Counted from the first letter of the stretch, positions 55,014 through 64,000 are shown. The stretch is DNA of 64,000 nt from Hyaloraphidium curvatum (GCA_025558095.1 JAIVFI010000018.1:1-64000); one strand, 5' to 3'. The notes: generated by a model from the letters alone, not told the origin. Translations and numbers: made by a program.

Positions 55014-56415
55014 TTTGCCGAATGCGGCGGGGAGGCGGCGAATGGCGAGAGAAGTCTGTCGGCCGCGCCCCTGGCGTCCGAATCCGCCTGTGAGCCCGCC
55101 AAAGGACTCCCCCGACGCCGATGGGACACTGAAGGAGCGGCAAGGGCGCGGAAGGGTGCCGCAGGCGGAATGCCGCTTTCGGGGACGCCGTTGGGTCGCC
55201 GTTGGGCTCGCGTGGCGGAGCGGCTGCGGCTCTCTCCTAAACCTTGCCGTCACGCCAAAACCCCCCGATCAGCTTTCTTATCTGCAGTTTCCCGGCAAGG
55301 CAAAGGTGACATCCTGCACCTCCACGGTCATCAAGTCTGGAACCGCTTCGACCGGAACAGTTGAGCGGGTTGTGGACGTGCCTCACCTCTTGTATGGCCC
55401 TCCTGCGAGGCACTCCCCATCATCACGGAGGACAGCGGCATCCCAGCGAGGCTTCTGCGGGGGGCATGCTCTGCTTTGTGGCGTGGATGTCGGTACGAGC
55501 AAGCAAACTTCCATTCGGTATTGACCTTCGATGTACGCGCTGATGTCGGAATGTGGAGGACACGATCTTCCTCCGCCCATGAAGCACCGCAAAATGTCCG
55601 GTTCGTCCAAACTGATCTACTAGTTCCGCAGGGGAACACTATGGCGCTGTGGGATTCATCCTCGTGCACCCTGCGAGCTCTCGCCTCGCGTCCGCCTCCA
55701 GCGCCTCGCTTGGGTCCGAGGCGCTGTAGTGTCCCTTCCTTGGACGTTAACGTTGTCGGGGAGAGGAGCCGGAGGCGAGTACGCTCCCTCGGACCGGGGC
55801 ACGGGCGTCTGGGTGTGGGCGGCGGCGAGGACCGGGCGGATGGTGCTGGAGCGCCGCTCGTCTAATGTGGCGGCGCGGGGGGCCGCAGGAGGCGAGGCGG
55901 CGGTGGTGACCCTCTGGGCGTCCGCGGCTTTGCTGAAGAAGGAAGCGACGAGCAAGGCGATAAGTGGGGCGGTCTCCATGCTCTAACTGGGCTGCGTTTG
56001 CGCTGGCGGTGTTCGGCGTCTGGTCGTCTGCGGACGCTGCTTTCGGAGCTCGTTGACCCGCGCTCAGCGACCACCGATTATGTACCCCGTGCGGTGCAGC
56101 GGGATTTCGGCCGAACGGAGGGCGAAGTGCTGACGGGGCGCAGCGGTCCGCGGAAGCGTCCCTCGGACGAACCGCGGAACGTCCTTGGCGGGTCTGGACT
56201 CGGGGCCCTAGAGGACCCCTTCTCAAATCCGACGCACTGTGGGGCCCGTACCGTGCTCCGGCGGCTTTCAAATGAGCTCCTTTATCAACGGACGGAGTGC
56301 CGTCGGCTTGGGAGGTCGCGCGTTCGCTGGCGAGCGGTATTCGCCGGGCGGCCGACCGGGTTCTGGAGAAGAGCGGCGGAGTGGGAGAGGCACAGCGGTC
56401 CTTCCATATAAGCGG
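55014..56415. other. Gene-poor interval with one tentative small gene
   Basis: 1.4 kb between the GH9-like gene start and the small secreted ORF at 56416. Apart from the tentative gene listed at 55383-55979 I see nothing. Confidence 0.4.
55383..55979 (-). CDS. Tentative small secreted protein
   Basis: From ATG 55979 the frame opens with a good signal peptide (PLIALLVASFFSKAADA) and runs into low-complexity Arg/Ala/Thr sequence to 55656. A second protein-like frame, with five cysteines (CPPHSDISAYIEGQYRMEVC as its best part), covers 55383-55610. An intron of GTGCAC...GATCAG type between about 55610 and 55670 could join them, but I cannot fix the phase. Either half could be accidental. Confidence 0.3.
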
Positions 56416-57039
56416 ATGTCGCCGCCCTCCTCGGAACAGTCGCCACCGACCGACACAGTGCGCCGCACCGCAGCCCTCGTACTCGCCGCCCTCCTTGCCC
56501 TCGCTTCGCCCGCCCGGGCCTTCTGTATCTACAACGAAGGCAGCCGGGCCATCCTGGTCGTCGACCGGATCCGCACCGCCGTCAACAACAACGACGCTAC
56601 CATCCTGCCTCCCTTTGCCGCGGACGTCCCCTTAAGCACCTGCTCAGTCAACACCGAGCTCTTCCTCGCAGATCGGCCGGGGGCCAAGCAGTGCCGTTTC
56701 CAAGGAGGCACGGGCTCCTACATTTATTATGCAATTCTGCTGGCTGCTGATATCATATGGTTGAAGCCGTCAATGCAAACTATCGATACGCAGTTCGATC
56801 GTGATTACGCGAGTCGTCTGAGCCTGAGCAAACCCTTCCGGCGCCCGGGCGAAGTCAGGTCGCGGTGCTGCCGCCGCCTCGCCGCCTTCGTCCCCGCTCT
56901 TGAACACACATTTGCCCTGTGTCGCGTCGCAGACGGCGCGGAATCGTCTCGTCGGAGCTCTTCGGCCGCCGCTGCTCCCGAGACTCCGTGTGGCGCTTTC
57001 ACAGGACAACTCACTTCGTCCTTCGCGGTGCTCTGCTGA
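56416..57039 (+). CDS. Candidate small secreted protein
   Basis: A single open frame of 207 residues from ATG 56416. It begins with a hydrophobic signal (ALVLAALLALASPARA) and a plausible mature start FCIYNEGSRAILVVDRIRTA, with cysteines at intervals (STCSVNTELF, KQCRF). From about residue 105 the character changes and codon use looks less coding, so an unrecognised intron or decay is possible. A TATA-like stretch (CATATAAG) lies just before the ATG. I recognise no family. Confidence 0.4.
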   Translation: MSPPSSEQSPPTDTVRRTAALVLAALLALASPARAFCIYNEGSRAILVVDRIRTAVNNNDATILPPFAADVPLSTCSVNTELFLADRPGAKQCRFQGGTGSYIYYAILLAADIIWLKPSMQTIDTQFDRDYASRLSLSKPFRRPGEVRSRCCRRLAAFVPALEHTFALCRVADGAESSRRSSSAAAAPETPCGAFTGQLTSSFAVLC

Positions 57040-57191
57040 GGTCCCGGGATTTCAGAGACCGCCGCGCGTTTCGCTCCGTGGCTTCCTGCGCGGCGCGTGC
57101 GGCCTCGGTTTTCCTCGTGTCGGCTCCTCAGGTACCCACAGCCTTTGGTGGCGCGCTCTCGGACTCAAGCTGGGCGCCACCGTGGCAGCCG

Positions 57192-58946
57192 ATGGAGACC
57201 ATTGATGCGACCTACTGGCGCGTGAGGCTCTTTGGCAAGACGGAGCTGGACGCCGGCTCCGAGAGAATAGGAGACCGCGGCGCCCGCGCGCTCGCCCAGG
57301 CGCTGGCGGAGAACTCCACTCTGACCTCCTTGCGGCTGAGGAATCAGGGGCTCGGGCCCGAAGGGGCACGCGCACTCGCCGAAGCGCTTAGGAAGAACTC
57401 GACCCTGGCCATCTTAGGCCTCCAGGATAATGGCATTGGAGACAGCGGCGCCAGCGCTCTTGCTGGGGCCCTCCTGAAGAATTCGGCCCTGACAAAACTT
57501 CACCTGGAAGGCAATGGTATTGGCAAGGCGGGCATCCGCAAGCTCCTTGGCGCGCTGGACACGAATTCCAGCCTGAGGGAGCTAACATTGGACAAGAAGG
57601 ATGACATCCCCAATCTCCCTCGGTTCATTGAGTCAGCACTCCAAAATCCAGACAGACTACGGCGGCAAGAGCAACAGAAGACGCTGCCGAACATTGGCAA
57701 AGCTAATCTCGAGAACCGCACCCGACATGAGACAGCAGAGGATCCATCAACCGCTGACGAGCACACCACTGTCGAAGGGGAATCGACACCGAAGTGGACG
57801 GCGGAGCTCTGTCCGCCTCCAAGAATGGAGTTGTTGATGGTCCCGGGAATTAATCCACTTCCACTTCCTTCGTCCGTGGCAACAGCCAATTCACGATGGA
57901 CTGCTGGGTTTCCAAGCCGGGCGCTGAGCCTACCGGAGAAGCGCAGCACGGCGTTGCTTGGCTCCCCTGCTGTGAACAGGACCATCTACGAAATTGATCC
58001 GTTGCACCTGAGACAAGGCAACTACCTCGGGTCGGGGGCTTTTGGTATTGTAGTGGACGGGATGTACCAGAAGCACACCAAGGTCTCCCTCAAGCTCATC
58101 AAAGGCTCGGATCTCATTGGAAGGCAGCTCGAAGAGGCAGTCAAGGAGCTGGAATGCGAGATGGAGGTGTGGTTGCGGCTGCCATACCACACCAACGGTG
58201 GGAAGCATGACGGGGCAGTCGTGACCTCTCTGATGCAAGTCGGTTTCAGTTCTTCCTCTGTTGGGCTGGTGTCGCGAGCCGTTGTGCCTGGTGACGCTCT
58301 ACATGACCGGCGGAACAGCCAGGAAGTACCTCGGTGCGCTGCAACCGAGCCCTTCGAAGCGCGCGCCGTGCACCGCATCCTCTTCCCAGTTGCGGTGGGG
58401 ATGACGCACCTTCACTCCCTCCCAACGCCGATCTTGCACCTCGACATCAAGGGAGACAACATCCTTGTGGACGAGGGGGGGGTCGCCAAGATCGCGGACT
58501 TTGGGCTGTCCAAGATCAGGGAGACGGCTTCGCTGCACACGACGCTGAAGGGGGGAGGAACGCCCATGTTCATGGCGCCCGAGGGTGGGTCAGTCAGCGC
58601 GGCGGGCCGTGACCTGATCCGCATCATGACGACGCGCACCGACCTCAGCTTTTGCCAAGCCCAAGCCGAACCCGGCACCGCGACCGACGTCTACGCCTTC
58701 GGTATGACCATGTGGGAGCTCCTTTCCCGGGGCCAGAAACCGCTCTGGAGTGCGCTGCAGGCCTACGGCGCCGAGGCGTTCGGGGAGCGCGTCCGGACGG
58801 ACCCCAAGTTCCGCCCGCCGCGACCGTACGCGTGCCCGGATGCAACGTGGGACCTGATCACGAGGTGCTGGGCGATGGACGCGGCGGCACGGCCGAGGTT
58901 CGAGGAGATTGCGGACGAGCTGAAGGCCATCCTCGACGGCATGTGA
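57192..58946 (+). CDS. LRR - tyrosine-kinase-like kinase, second copy, with a frameshift
   Basis: Exons 57192-58197, 58250-58584 and about 58660-58946. The protein has four ribonuclease-inhibitor-like LRRs (GPEGARALAEALRKNSTLAI), an unstructured linker, and a kinase domain (LGSGAFGIVVDGMY, SLKLIKG, HLDIKGDNILVD, IADFGLSK, GGGTPMFMAPE, DVYAFGMTMWELLSRGQ). The intron at 58198-58249 sits at exactly the same codon as in the copy at 45409-48059, giving LPYHTNVLPLLGWCREPL. Between LGALQP and FEARAVHRIL (about 58345-58357) the frame shifts by one base with no normal intron available, so the kinase is either interrupted or a base is missing in the assembly. HLD replaces HRD, as in the relative. It lacks the coiled coil. 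Confidence 0.75.
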   Translation: METIDATYWRVRLFGKTELDAGSERIGDRGARALAQALAENSTLTSLRLRNQGLGPEGARALAEALRKNSTLAILGLQDNGIGDSGASALAGALLKNSALTKLHLEGNGIGKAGIRKLLGALDTNSSLRELTLDKKDDIPNLPRFIESALQNPDRLRRQEQQKTLPNIGKANLENRTRHETAEDPSTADEHTTVEGESTPKWTAELCPPPRMELLMVPGINPLPLPSSVATANSRWTAGFPSRALSLPEKRSTALLGSPAVNRTIYEIDPLHLRQGNYLGSGAFGIVVDGMYQKHTKVSLKLIKGSDLIGRQLEEAVKELECEMEVWLRLPYHTNGGKHDGAVVTSLMQVGFSSSSVGLVSRAVVPGDALHDRRNSQEVPRCAATEPFEARAVHRILFPVAVGMTHLHSLPTPILHLDIKGDNILVDEGGVAKIADFGLSKIRETASLHTTLKGGGTPMFMAPEGGSVSAAGRDLIRIMTTRTDLSFCQAQAEPGTATDVYAFGMTMWELLSRGQKPLWSALQAYGAEAFGERVRTDPKFRPPRPYACPDATWDLITRCWAMDAAARPRFEEIADELKAILDGM

Positions 58947-59137
58947 GCCGTCTCGCGAGTAATAGAGCTCTGCGCATCCGGCCTGCTGTCGATTCCTTCG
59001 CATGCATCGTCTTCCATGCCGATCACAGCTTCTTGTCGATCCAGTAGATCACCTGCCTGCCGACCAGCAACGGGATCCCGCCACTCTTTGGCCAAACGCT
59101 GCCGGCGCGGGACGGTCAGCCGGGTCGATCGGGTAGA

Positions 59138-60126
59138 TCACCGCTCGGAAGTACCCACGTCATCTGGAACTTGCTCAGCCTCCCGCTCCTTACCGTCGTC
59201 GTCTGCTGCTGCCTCAACCAACCCCCCTCGCACTCCCCCGGCAGCCGGACAAAAAGTCACCCTCAGCGTCGCCGTCCCCGCGAACCTGTTCACCCCCGAT
59301 CCCGGCTTCAACTGCGGCGCCACCACGCCCTGGAGGAAATCCTCCGTGGCGAAGATGTGGTCCGCGAAGAAGGCGAGCATGGGCCAGGTCACGGGCCCGT
59401 CGAACCCGGCGAAGCGGACGAACTTGGGGTCGTCGCCCAGCAAGGGGTGCGAGGTTTCGTGGATGCCTCGGTTGCCGCCGGCGGGCTCGAGGCACTCGAA
59501 GTGGCGGAAGTACCCGTGGCCGCCCGGCACCACCGCCGCCCGCTCCATCACCCTGATGGCCGTGTGCGGTTCCCCCGCGGGGGGGCCGGGGTGGTCGTCC
59601 GGCAGCGCCAGCTCTTCGACACTTGCGGCGTGCGGGAGGCCGAGGAGTTCGCCGGGGCGCGGGACCGCGGGGAGGGCGGCGAGGAGGGCGGTGGCGGTCG
59701 TGTGCAGGGCGTGCAGGGGCGCGGCGGAGCGCACGTCGACGCGGGCAAAGGAGAGGGCGCCGCCGGTCTAAAGTCAAGCGCAATCAGCCCTCCGTGTGCG
59801 GAACGCCGGTCCGTGCGGCCCACCTTCATCGGGCGGATCGTAATCTCCAGCTCGGCCCCCCTCGGCGGGCTCGACAGGTACTCGACCCCCATATCAGCCG
59901 GCCTGATCTTGGCCCCGGCGCCCTCGTCCGCCCCCGCCCCGTTGAAATGGTCCATAAGCGCGCGGACGATGAGCGAGAGCAGCACCGCCCCCGGCACCGC
60001 GCCGAACGCTGACACCCATTCCGGGTCGACCTTGGCGCGGTAGACCGACTCGGCCGAGGGGGCCGCGCGGGGGGACGTGCGGGTGACCGCCGTGAGGCGG
60101 TCGAAGAGGCTCGGCGGGGAAGGCAT
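59138..60126 (-). CDS. Thioesterase-like (hot-dog fold) protein
   Basis: Exons 59824-60126 and 59138-59767 (56-bp intron GTGGGC...CTTTAG, phase 0). The first exon has AFGAVPGAVLLSLIVRALMD, IRPADMGVEYLSSPPRGAEL and EITIRPMK; splicing gives MKTGGALSFARVDVRSAAPL. The second has VMERAAVVPGGHGYFRHFEC and FAGFDGPVTWPMLAFFADHI. The length and order (an N-terminal acyl-thioesterase half with a TGGALSFARV strand, then a C-terminal half) fit the fungal thioesterase-like superfamily related to TesB. The C-terminus is uncertain: after CPAAGG the frame runs into low-quality sequence, and a further intron may lead to VIYPIDPADRPAP in another frame near 59125-59100. Confidence 0.72.
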
Positions 60127-60470
60127 CGTCGCGGGCGAGGGCAAGTGGAAGTCGGGGAAGGAGCTCGTCAGCCAGTCGGGGCGATCCTGGGAATGTTCCG
60201 CGGTTCCATGCACCGTCGTCCTCGTCCCTAACGCGGTTCAACTGCCTGGTCGGGGAGCGCCTGCCACATGATTGGCACCTCTTGCTCTCCACAGGCATCT
60301 AGGTGGGATTTTGGTTCCGTAGGGCGGGTCACCGCTGCGGGAATGCGGAAGAACCAGGGAAAGTCGGGCCCGGATTTGTTGCCGTTATGCATGCATTCCC
60401 CAGCAGATAGATAACGATGTTTTGCCGCTCTCCAGCTCTAACTGGTCTCTTCTCAGATCGCCGTCCCAAC
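60127..60470. other. Intergenic interval
   Basis: About 340 bp between the thioesterase-like gene start and the DUF7918-like gene stop, both on the minus strand; no coding signal. Confidence 0.45.
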
Positions 60471-61530
60471 TCAGTCAATGATCACCATCCCGCCCTCCTC
60501 CTTCACGCCCTCCGGCATCGCGACCCTCCGGACCGGCTCCGGCTTGGGCCGGCCGTAGTAGACCTTGAAGAAGGCGATGACATCACTGATCTCGCCCCGG
60601 TCGACACATTCCATCTCAGGCCCCTGGGCTGCGGGCTCGGCGTCGGGAAGGGGCTGTTCGTCGGCTTCGCTCTCCTCGGTCTCGGAGTCAGTGGATGCAT
60701 CGCTGTCGGAATCCATGGATTCGTCCGAGTCCGAGTCGTCGGATGATATGTCCACGTCTTCGTTGTACCTTCGCAATGGCAGCGTCAGACGCCAGGACAT
60801 CCCGTCCCGCTTGGCGGCAAGGCGCTCACCTGGTGCTGAAGAAGGGGGAGTCCCTCGTCTTGGCCTTGGGCACGATGCCGTCCGAATGCATGAGCTTTTC
60901 GACCCCGGAGGCCCTGTCCTGGAGCTGCTTGGGCACGAGCTCCTCGTGCGTCTTCCAGAAGAGGCAGACCCTCACGGCGATGGTGCCCATCGCACCGTGG
61001 ATCGCGGCCGCCTTGCTGCGCTCGGCGGGATCCAACCCGGCCGTGGGCTGGAAATCCACGAGGCCGAACCTGATGCGCCTGGTCCGGCCGGCGGCGTCCT
61101 CGTACTGCCCGCCGCCGATCATCCAGCCGGTCACTCACCCGCATTGCCATGATGCGGGCCCAACGCAAGCACCTACCGAATCCACCACCAGCTCCTCGCC
61201 CAGTTCCACTACGGGGGTCCCGACGATGCGGCCGTCGATGTGCACGTCGAAGACGACCGAGGGCGCATCTCCCGCGTCCCACGGCACCCTTCCCCGGGCC
61301 GTGGTCTTGAGCACCAGGCTGAGCCGCGGGCCGGGCCCCTCGCCGCGCAGACACTCGAGTAGCGGGGCGACGGGAATGGAAGCCGACGCCGAGGTGCCCC
61401 TTGCGGCGATCTCTTCGAGGGGCAGGGCGCGCGGGGCGCCGCCGCGGGAGACCTTGACGGCGAGCGTGTGCACGAGGGGCACTTCCTCCCGGTCGACGCG
61501 GGCGGTGTTGATGCGAAGCACGGTCGGCAT
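60471..61530 (-). CDS. DUF7918-like protein with acidic C-terminus
   Basis: Exons 61177-61530, 60830-61104 and 60471-60768 encode 308 residues. The first intron (72 bp) is a multiple of three and removes a TGA. The N-terminal part has VVFDVHIDGRIVGTPVVELG, then RIRFGLVDFQPTAG and AIHGAMGTIAVRVCLFWKTH, resembling the fungal DUF7918 pattern in which a beta-rich domain ends with a GTIxVxV strand; I am only moderately sure. The C-terminal 90 residues hold an Asp/Ser/Glu run (SSDDSDSDESMDSDSD) and a helical end (ISDVIAFFKVYYGRPKPEP). Function unknown. The second intron ends in AAG. Confidence 0.68.
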
Positions 61531-61875
61531 CGCGTCGTTGGTGGCCGTGGGTGTGTTCTGTGATGATATCCCGGGGGTTCCTCGCTGGGTGTTTATGTAC
61601 TCGGCGCGACCGCGCCGCGCCGGCGCGACCACACCCGCGCAAAACGGGCACCGTGCGGAACCCGTCCAGCCAATCGCATCCGACAGAACCCGAAGCAGTC
61701 CCGCATGGGGCCGAGATCCCAAGACCGAAGGGCCGGTGCTGGCGAAACCATCCCACCGTATCCATCCGCCTTTTCATCCGACGGACCAGGGCCTGGCAAA
61801 CCTTCCTATTCCGGGCGCGCCGCGCTGGCTGCCCTTCACATTGCCCTTCTATCCACATCTCCGTGCTCTCGCTGC
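61531..61875. other. Intergenic interval
   Basis: 345 bp between the DUF7918-like gene start and the GT14 gene stop; nothing recognisable. Confidence 0.45.
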
Positions 61876-63033
61876 CTACCGCACCGGCTCCCCGTACGCC
61901 AGCGTCTTCTCCACCGCCCACCTCATCCTCCGCACCGCGTTCCGCCTCGCCCTCCCCCTCTCCTCGGCCGACATCCCGTCCACCGCGTCGAGCAGCGGGC
62001 TGCCCTCGGGGAACTTGCGCGCGAACGCCGCGCCGGCCTCCACCGCCGCCTCCAGCTGCTCCCGCCTGGTCATGGGGGCGGGATGCTGCGACAGCGGCGG
62101 GAAGTCGAAGAACCGCAGCGCGTCCGGCGCCACGGTGGCGTTCAGCTGCAGCCCGGCCTGGGTCCAGCGAATCCAGGCCTGGAAAAAGTGCTCCGCCGGG
62201 GAGGGCACGGTGGAGAAGAAGGCCAGGAGGCGGCGGAGTTCCCTCCCGTTCCTGAAGAGCGAGGCGCAGAAGGCGCGGGAGAGGATGACCCACGCGTCGC
62301 CGTGCGGCACGGGCACCGCGGGCTCGAAAGGGTAGGGTATCACGCCGTCGTACGGGTACGGGAGGGGGGAGAACTCCATCCCGGGCTGCCAGATGGAGCC
62401 GTGGGTCGCGTTTCCCGACAACGCGGGGTCGAGGGAGAGCATCTTCCACCGCAACACCGGGTCCCAGAACGAGACGAAGGAGACGTCCAGGGGTGCGCCG
62501 GCGGAGGAGACCGAGGCCTCGGCGAGGGCGGCGGCGAGGTCCCCCGGGAGGAGGAGGGGGTAGCAGTTGCCCGAGAGGTTGACGAAATGCGTCCAGTCGC
62601 GCGACCACAGGAGCATGTGCTCGATGGCGTCCACGGTGTTGAGCACCATGGACACGCCGCGGTAGGTGATTTGGGCGGGGGAGAGGAAGCGCACGTTGCC
62701 AAACTCGGGGCCGCGCAGCAGGCGGCGGAGCTCGGCGTCGCCGCGTTTGCCGACGGCGTTGGTGTCCAAATGAATGAGGTAGAAGTCCTCCGGGCGGTGG
62801 ATCGCGCGGAGCAGCCGCGGCACGAGCGGCAGCGACGCGTTGGATATCTGCAGGAAGTAGGCCACGCGCACTTGGCGGGCGCGCGCGGAGGGCGACGGCG
62901 CGGCGTCCGGTGCCGGCGGAGCGTCGGGCGGCCTCTTTCGGCGCGGCTCGTGGAGCGGCCGGAGCAGGAGAAAAGCGAGCACCAAACACACGGCGACGAA
63001 GGCCCGCCGCCGACGGTACCACGGCGGGCGCAT
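61876..63033 (-). CDS. GT14 branching-enzyme/xylosyltransferase-like glycosyltransferase
   Basis: A single exon of 385 residues from ATG 63033; an in-frame ATG at 63159 would add 42 residues ahead of the membrane anchor and is less likely. Type II topology: basic start, anchor AFVAVCLVLAFLLLRPL, then the Branch domain: DFYLIHLDTNAVGKRGDAE, ITYRGVSMVLNTVDAIEHML, DWTHFVNLSGNCYPLLLPGD, DVSFVSFWD and AWVILSRAFCASL. These match core-2/I-branching GlcNAc transferases and peptide xylosyltransferases. A probable Golgi enzyme that adds GlcNAc or xylose. Confidence 0.88.
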   Translation of the reverse strand: MRPPWYRRRRAFVAVCLVLAFLLLRPLHEPRRKRPPDAPPAPDAAPSPSARARQVRVAYFLQISNASLPLVPRLLRAIHRPEDFYLIHLDTNAVGKRGDAELRRLLRGPEFGNVRFLSPAQITYRGVSMVLNTVDAIEHMLLWSRDWTHFVNLSGNCYPLLLPGDLAAALAEASVSSAGAPLDVSFVSFWDPVLRWKMLSLDPALSGNATHGSIWQPGMEFSPLPYPYDGVIPYPFEPAVPVPHGDAWVILSRAFCASLFRNGRELRRLLAFFSTVPSPAEHFFQAWIRWTQAGLQLNATVAPDALRFFDFPPLSQHPAPMTRREQLEAAVEAGAAFARKFPEGSPLLDAVDGMSAEERGRARRNAVRRMRWAVEKTLAYGEPVR

Positions 63034-63504
63034 TCCGCCGCCCCGCGGACGCCGGGAGCGCCCGCACAAGATCGTGCCCCGCGGCGGGCCCGGACACGGG
63101 GGAGCGGTGTGTGCGGAGTTTTCGTAGGTGGGGCCGGTCGGCCGGCGCGCACAAGTCAACTAACCCCTCCCCTCTTCCCCGAATTCAATGTATATGGCGT
63201 GACGTGATGTATCGGGGTTGGGGGGCGCTCAGCGCCTGTGATAGAGATCTGACGTGATGCGCCTTTGCCCGCGCCTCCCCATTTCCGATCCCGCCCTGGC
63301 CAAAAGCTCCAAGGCGCCGACGATCCATCCGCATCCCTCGTCACGTGGTGCGCCTTTGCCCGCGCCTCCCCATTTCCGATCCCGCCCCGGCCAAAAGCTC
63401 CAAGACGCCGACGATCCATCCGCACCCCTTGTCACCTACCCCCACACCCACGACCTTCCCCTTTGTTCGACCCTCTCCGTCCGCCAGCTTGTGCCCTCCG
63501 GCGA
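63034..63504. other. Intergenic interval containing a 91-bp direct repeat
   Basis: The interval lies between the GT14 gene start and the stop of the minus-strand gene at 63505. Its main feature is the repeat listed separately; no coding signal. Confidence 0.5.
63252..63433. repeat. Two tandem copies of a 91-bp sequence
   Basis: Copy 1 spans about 63252-63342 and copy 2 about 63343-63433. Both contain GCGCCTTTGCCCGCGCCTCC, then CATTTCCGATCCCGCCC, GGCCAAAAGCTCCAAG and GACGATCCATCCGCA; only a handful of positions differ. It lies just upstream of the GT14 gene and downstream of the gene at 63505. Confidence 0.9.
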
Positions 63505-64000
63505 TCACGCCCCGAACCCCTCCCACTCCCACACCCCTCCCTCCCCCTCGCCCCAATCGTCGTCCGAGTCCTCCTCCGAGGAGCTGCACGCGCCCAGGCT
63601 CCGCCGCACGCGGGCCGCGACGGCTTTGGCGGTCCTGGGCTGCCTGCGGGGCGGGGCGGCGGCCTCCGAGGACGCCGGCGCCCGCCCCGTCCCTCGCGAA
63701 GCGGTGCCGAGCGCCGTCCGGACCTCGGCAAACTCGAACGCCGCGTCCCTCCAACCCCTCGGTCCCACGCCCTCCCTCGCCGCTTCGGAGCTGCTCCACA
63801 CGAACCCCCTTTCCCTCTCCCTCTGCCCGCGGTGCTCCGAGGGATGGTGGAACCCGGAAGAGATGGGTGAGAATGCGTGGCGCAGGGCGTCCCAGGGAGT
63901 CGTCTGCTGCGCGGGGCGCGCAGGGCGGTCCGAGGTCGGGGAGGTGGCTTCTCGCGCGGGGTCGGGAGAGTGGGGGGAGCGGCGGTGCGCGCGGGGCGCG
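63505..64000 (-). CDS. C-terminal part of an unknown gene, cut by the window end
   Basis: An open minus-strand frame without stop runs from the right edge to a TGA at 63505, about 165 codons. The translation has tryptophans and an acidic end typical of real proteins (TTPWDALRHAFSPISSGFHH, SLGACSSSEEDSDDDW, then GVWEWEGFGA). No domain is recognised. The start lies outside the window. GC-rich sequence also opens the other frames, so confidence is moderate. Confidence 0.5.
   Translation of the reverse strand, partial: APRAHRRSPHSPDPAREATSPTSDRPARPAQQTTPWDALRHAFSPISSGFHHPSEHRGQRERERGFVWSSSEAAREGVGPRGWRDAAFEFAEVRTALGTASRGTGRAPASSEAAAPPRRQPRTAKAVAARVRRSLGACSSSEEDSDDDWGEGEGGVWEWEGFGA

Noticed and set aside
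58585-58665. A second frameshift at the last intron of the LRR-kinase at 57192
   Set aside because: The CTCAG acceptor would need a missing base, but an AAG acceptor (after 58659 or 58665) restores the frame, and AAG acceptors are used elsewhere in the window.
1-64000. CRISPR arrays, bacterial operons, tRNA or rRNA genes
   Set aside because: Intron-rich eukaryotic genes on both strands with no short regularly spaced repeats. I saw no convincing tRNA or rRNA sequence by eye; a tRNAscan-SE run would be decisive for tRNAs.

Overview
The window looks like nuclear DNA of an early-diverging, zoosporic-type fungus. It is very GC-rich and gene-dense. Genes lie on both strands, and most are cut by introns of about 49-107 bp that start almost always with GTG (typically GTGGGT) and often carry a CTGAC-like branch site. 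An APSES DNA-binding protein and a fungal-specific transcription-factor middle region argue for Fungi. A GH9-type glycoside hydrolase, LRR plus tyrosine-kinase-like kinases and SH3/LRR architectures argue for a lineage outside Dikarya. Hyaloraphidium or a related chytrid-like fungus would fit, but this is inference, not a database match.

Layout. 1-8 kb: a partial endonuclease-like ORF, then a tandem family of three related multi-pass membrane proteins of unknown function; the middle copy carries an in-frame amber codon. A gene with a PP1-docking-like motif lies between copies 2 and 3. 8-14 kb: family III CoA-transferase, 3-hydroxyisobutyrate-type dehydrogenase, a small unknown protein and an APSES regulator. 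14-26 kb: a single-pass SH3 surface protein, a CAMK-like kinase with a large insert, a secreted protein, two F-box-like proteins and a trypsin-like protease. 26-30 kb: a 16-exon surface protein built of four tandem copies of an apparently undescribed cysteine-containing unit, with a Thr-rich tail. 31-45 kb: a fungal transcription factor without a visible zinc cluster, a 949-residue coiled-coil protein, an SDR, a flavin monooxygenase, an NTF2-like protein, an alpha/beta hydrolase and a divergent GT31/GT32 pair. 45-61 kb: a decayed fragment of a neighbouring F-box/ankyrin-like gene, two LRR-kinases (one with an amber codon, one with a frameshift), mitochondrial uS15, a glyoxalase-fold protein, the parent F-box/ankyrin-like gene, a GH9-like protein with altered catalytic residues, a thioesterase-like gene and a DUF7918-like protein. 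61-64 kb: a GT14 glycosyltransferase, a 91-bp direct repeat and the C-terminal part of a further gene.

There is no obvious single pathway. Recurring themes are cell-surface and secretory proteins (three Golgi-type glycosyltransferases, an SH3 receptor-like protein, the four-unit surface protein, protease, GH9-like protein) and signalling (three kinases, two transcription regulators, F-box proteins). Exon boundaries given here were placed by eye from reading-frame continuity, splice sites and agreement between paralogous copies. They have not been checked against transcripts.
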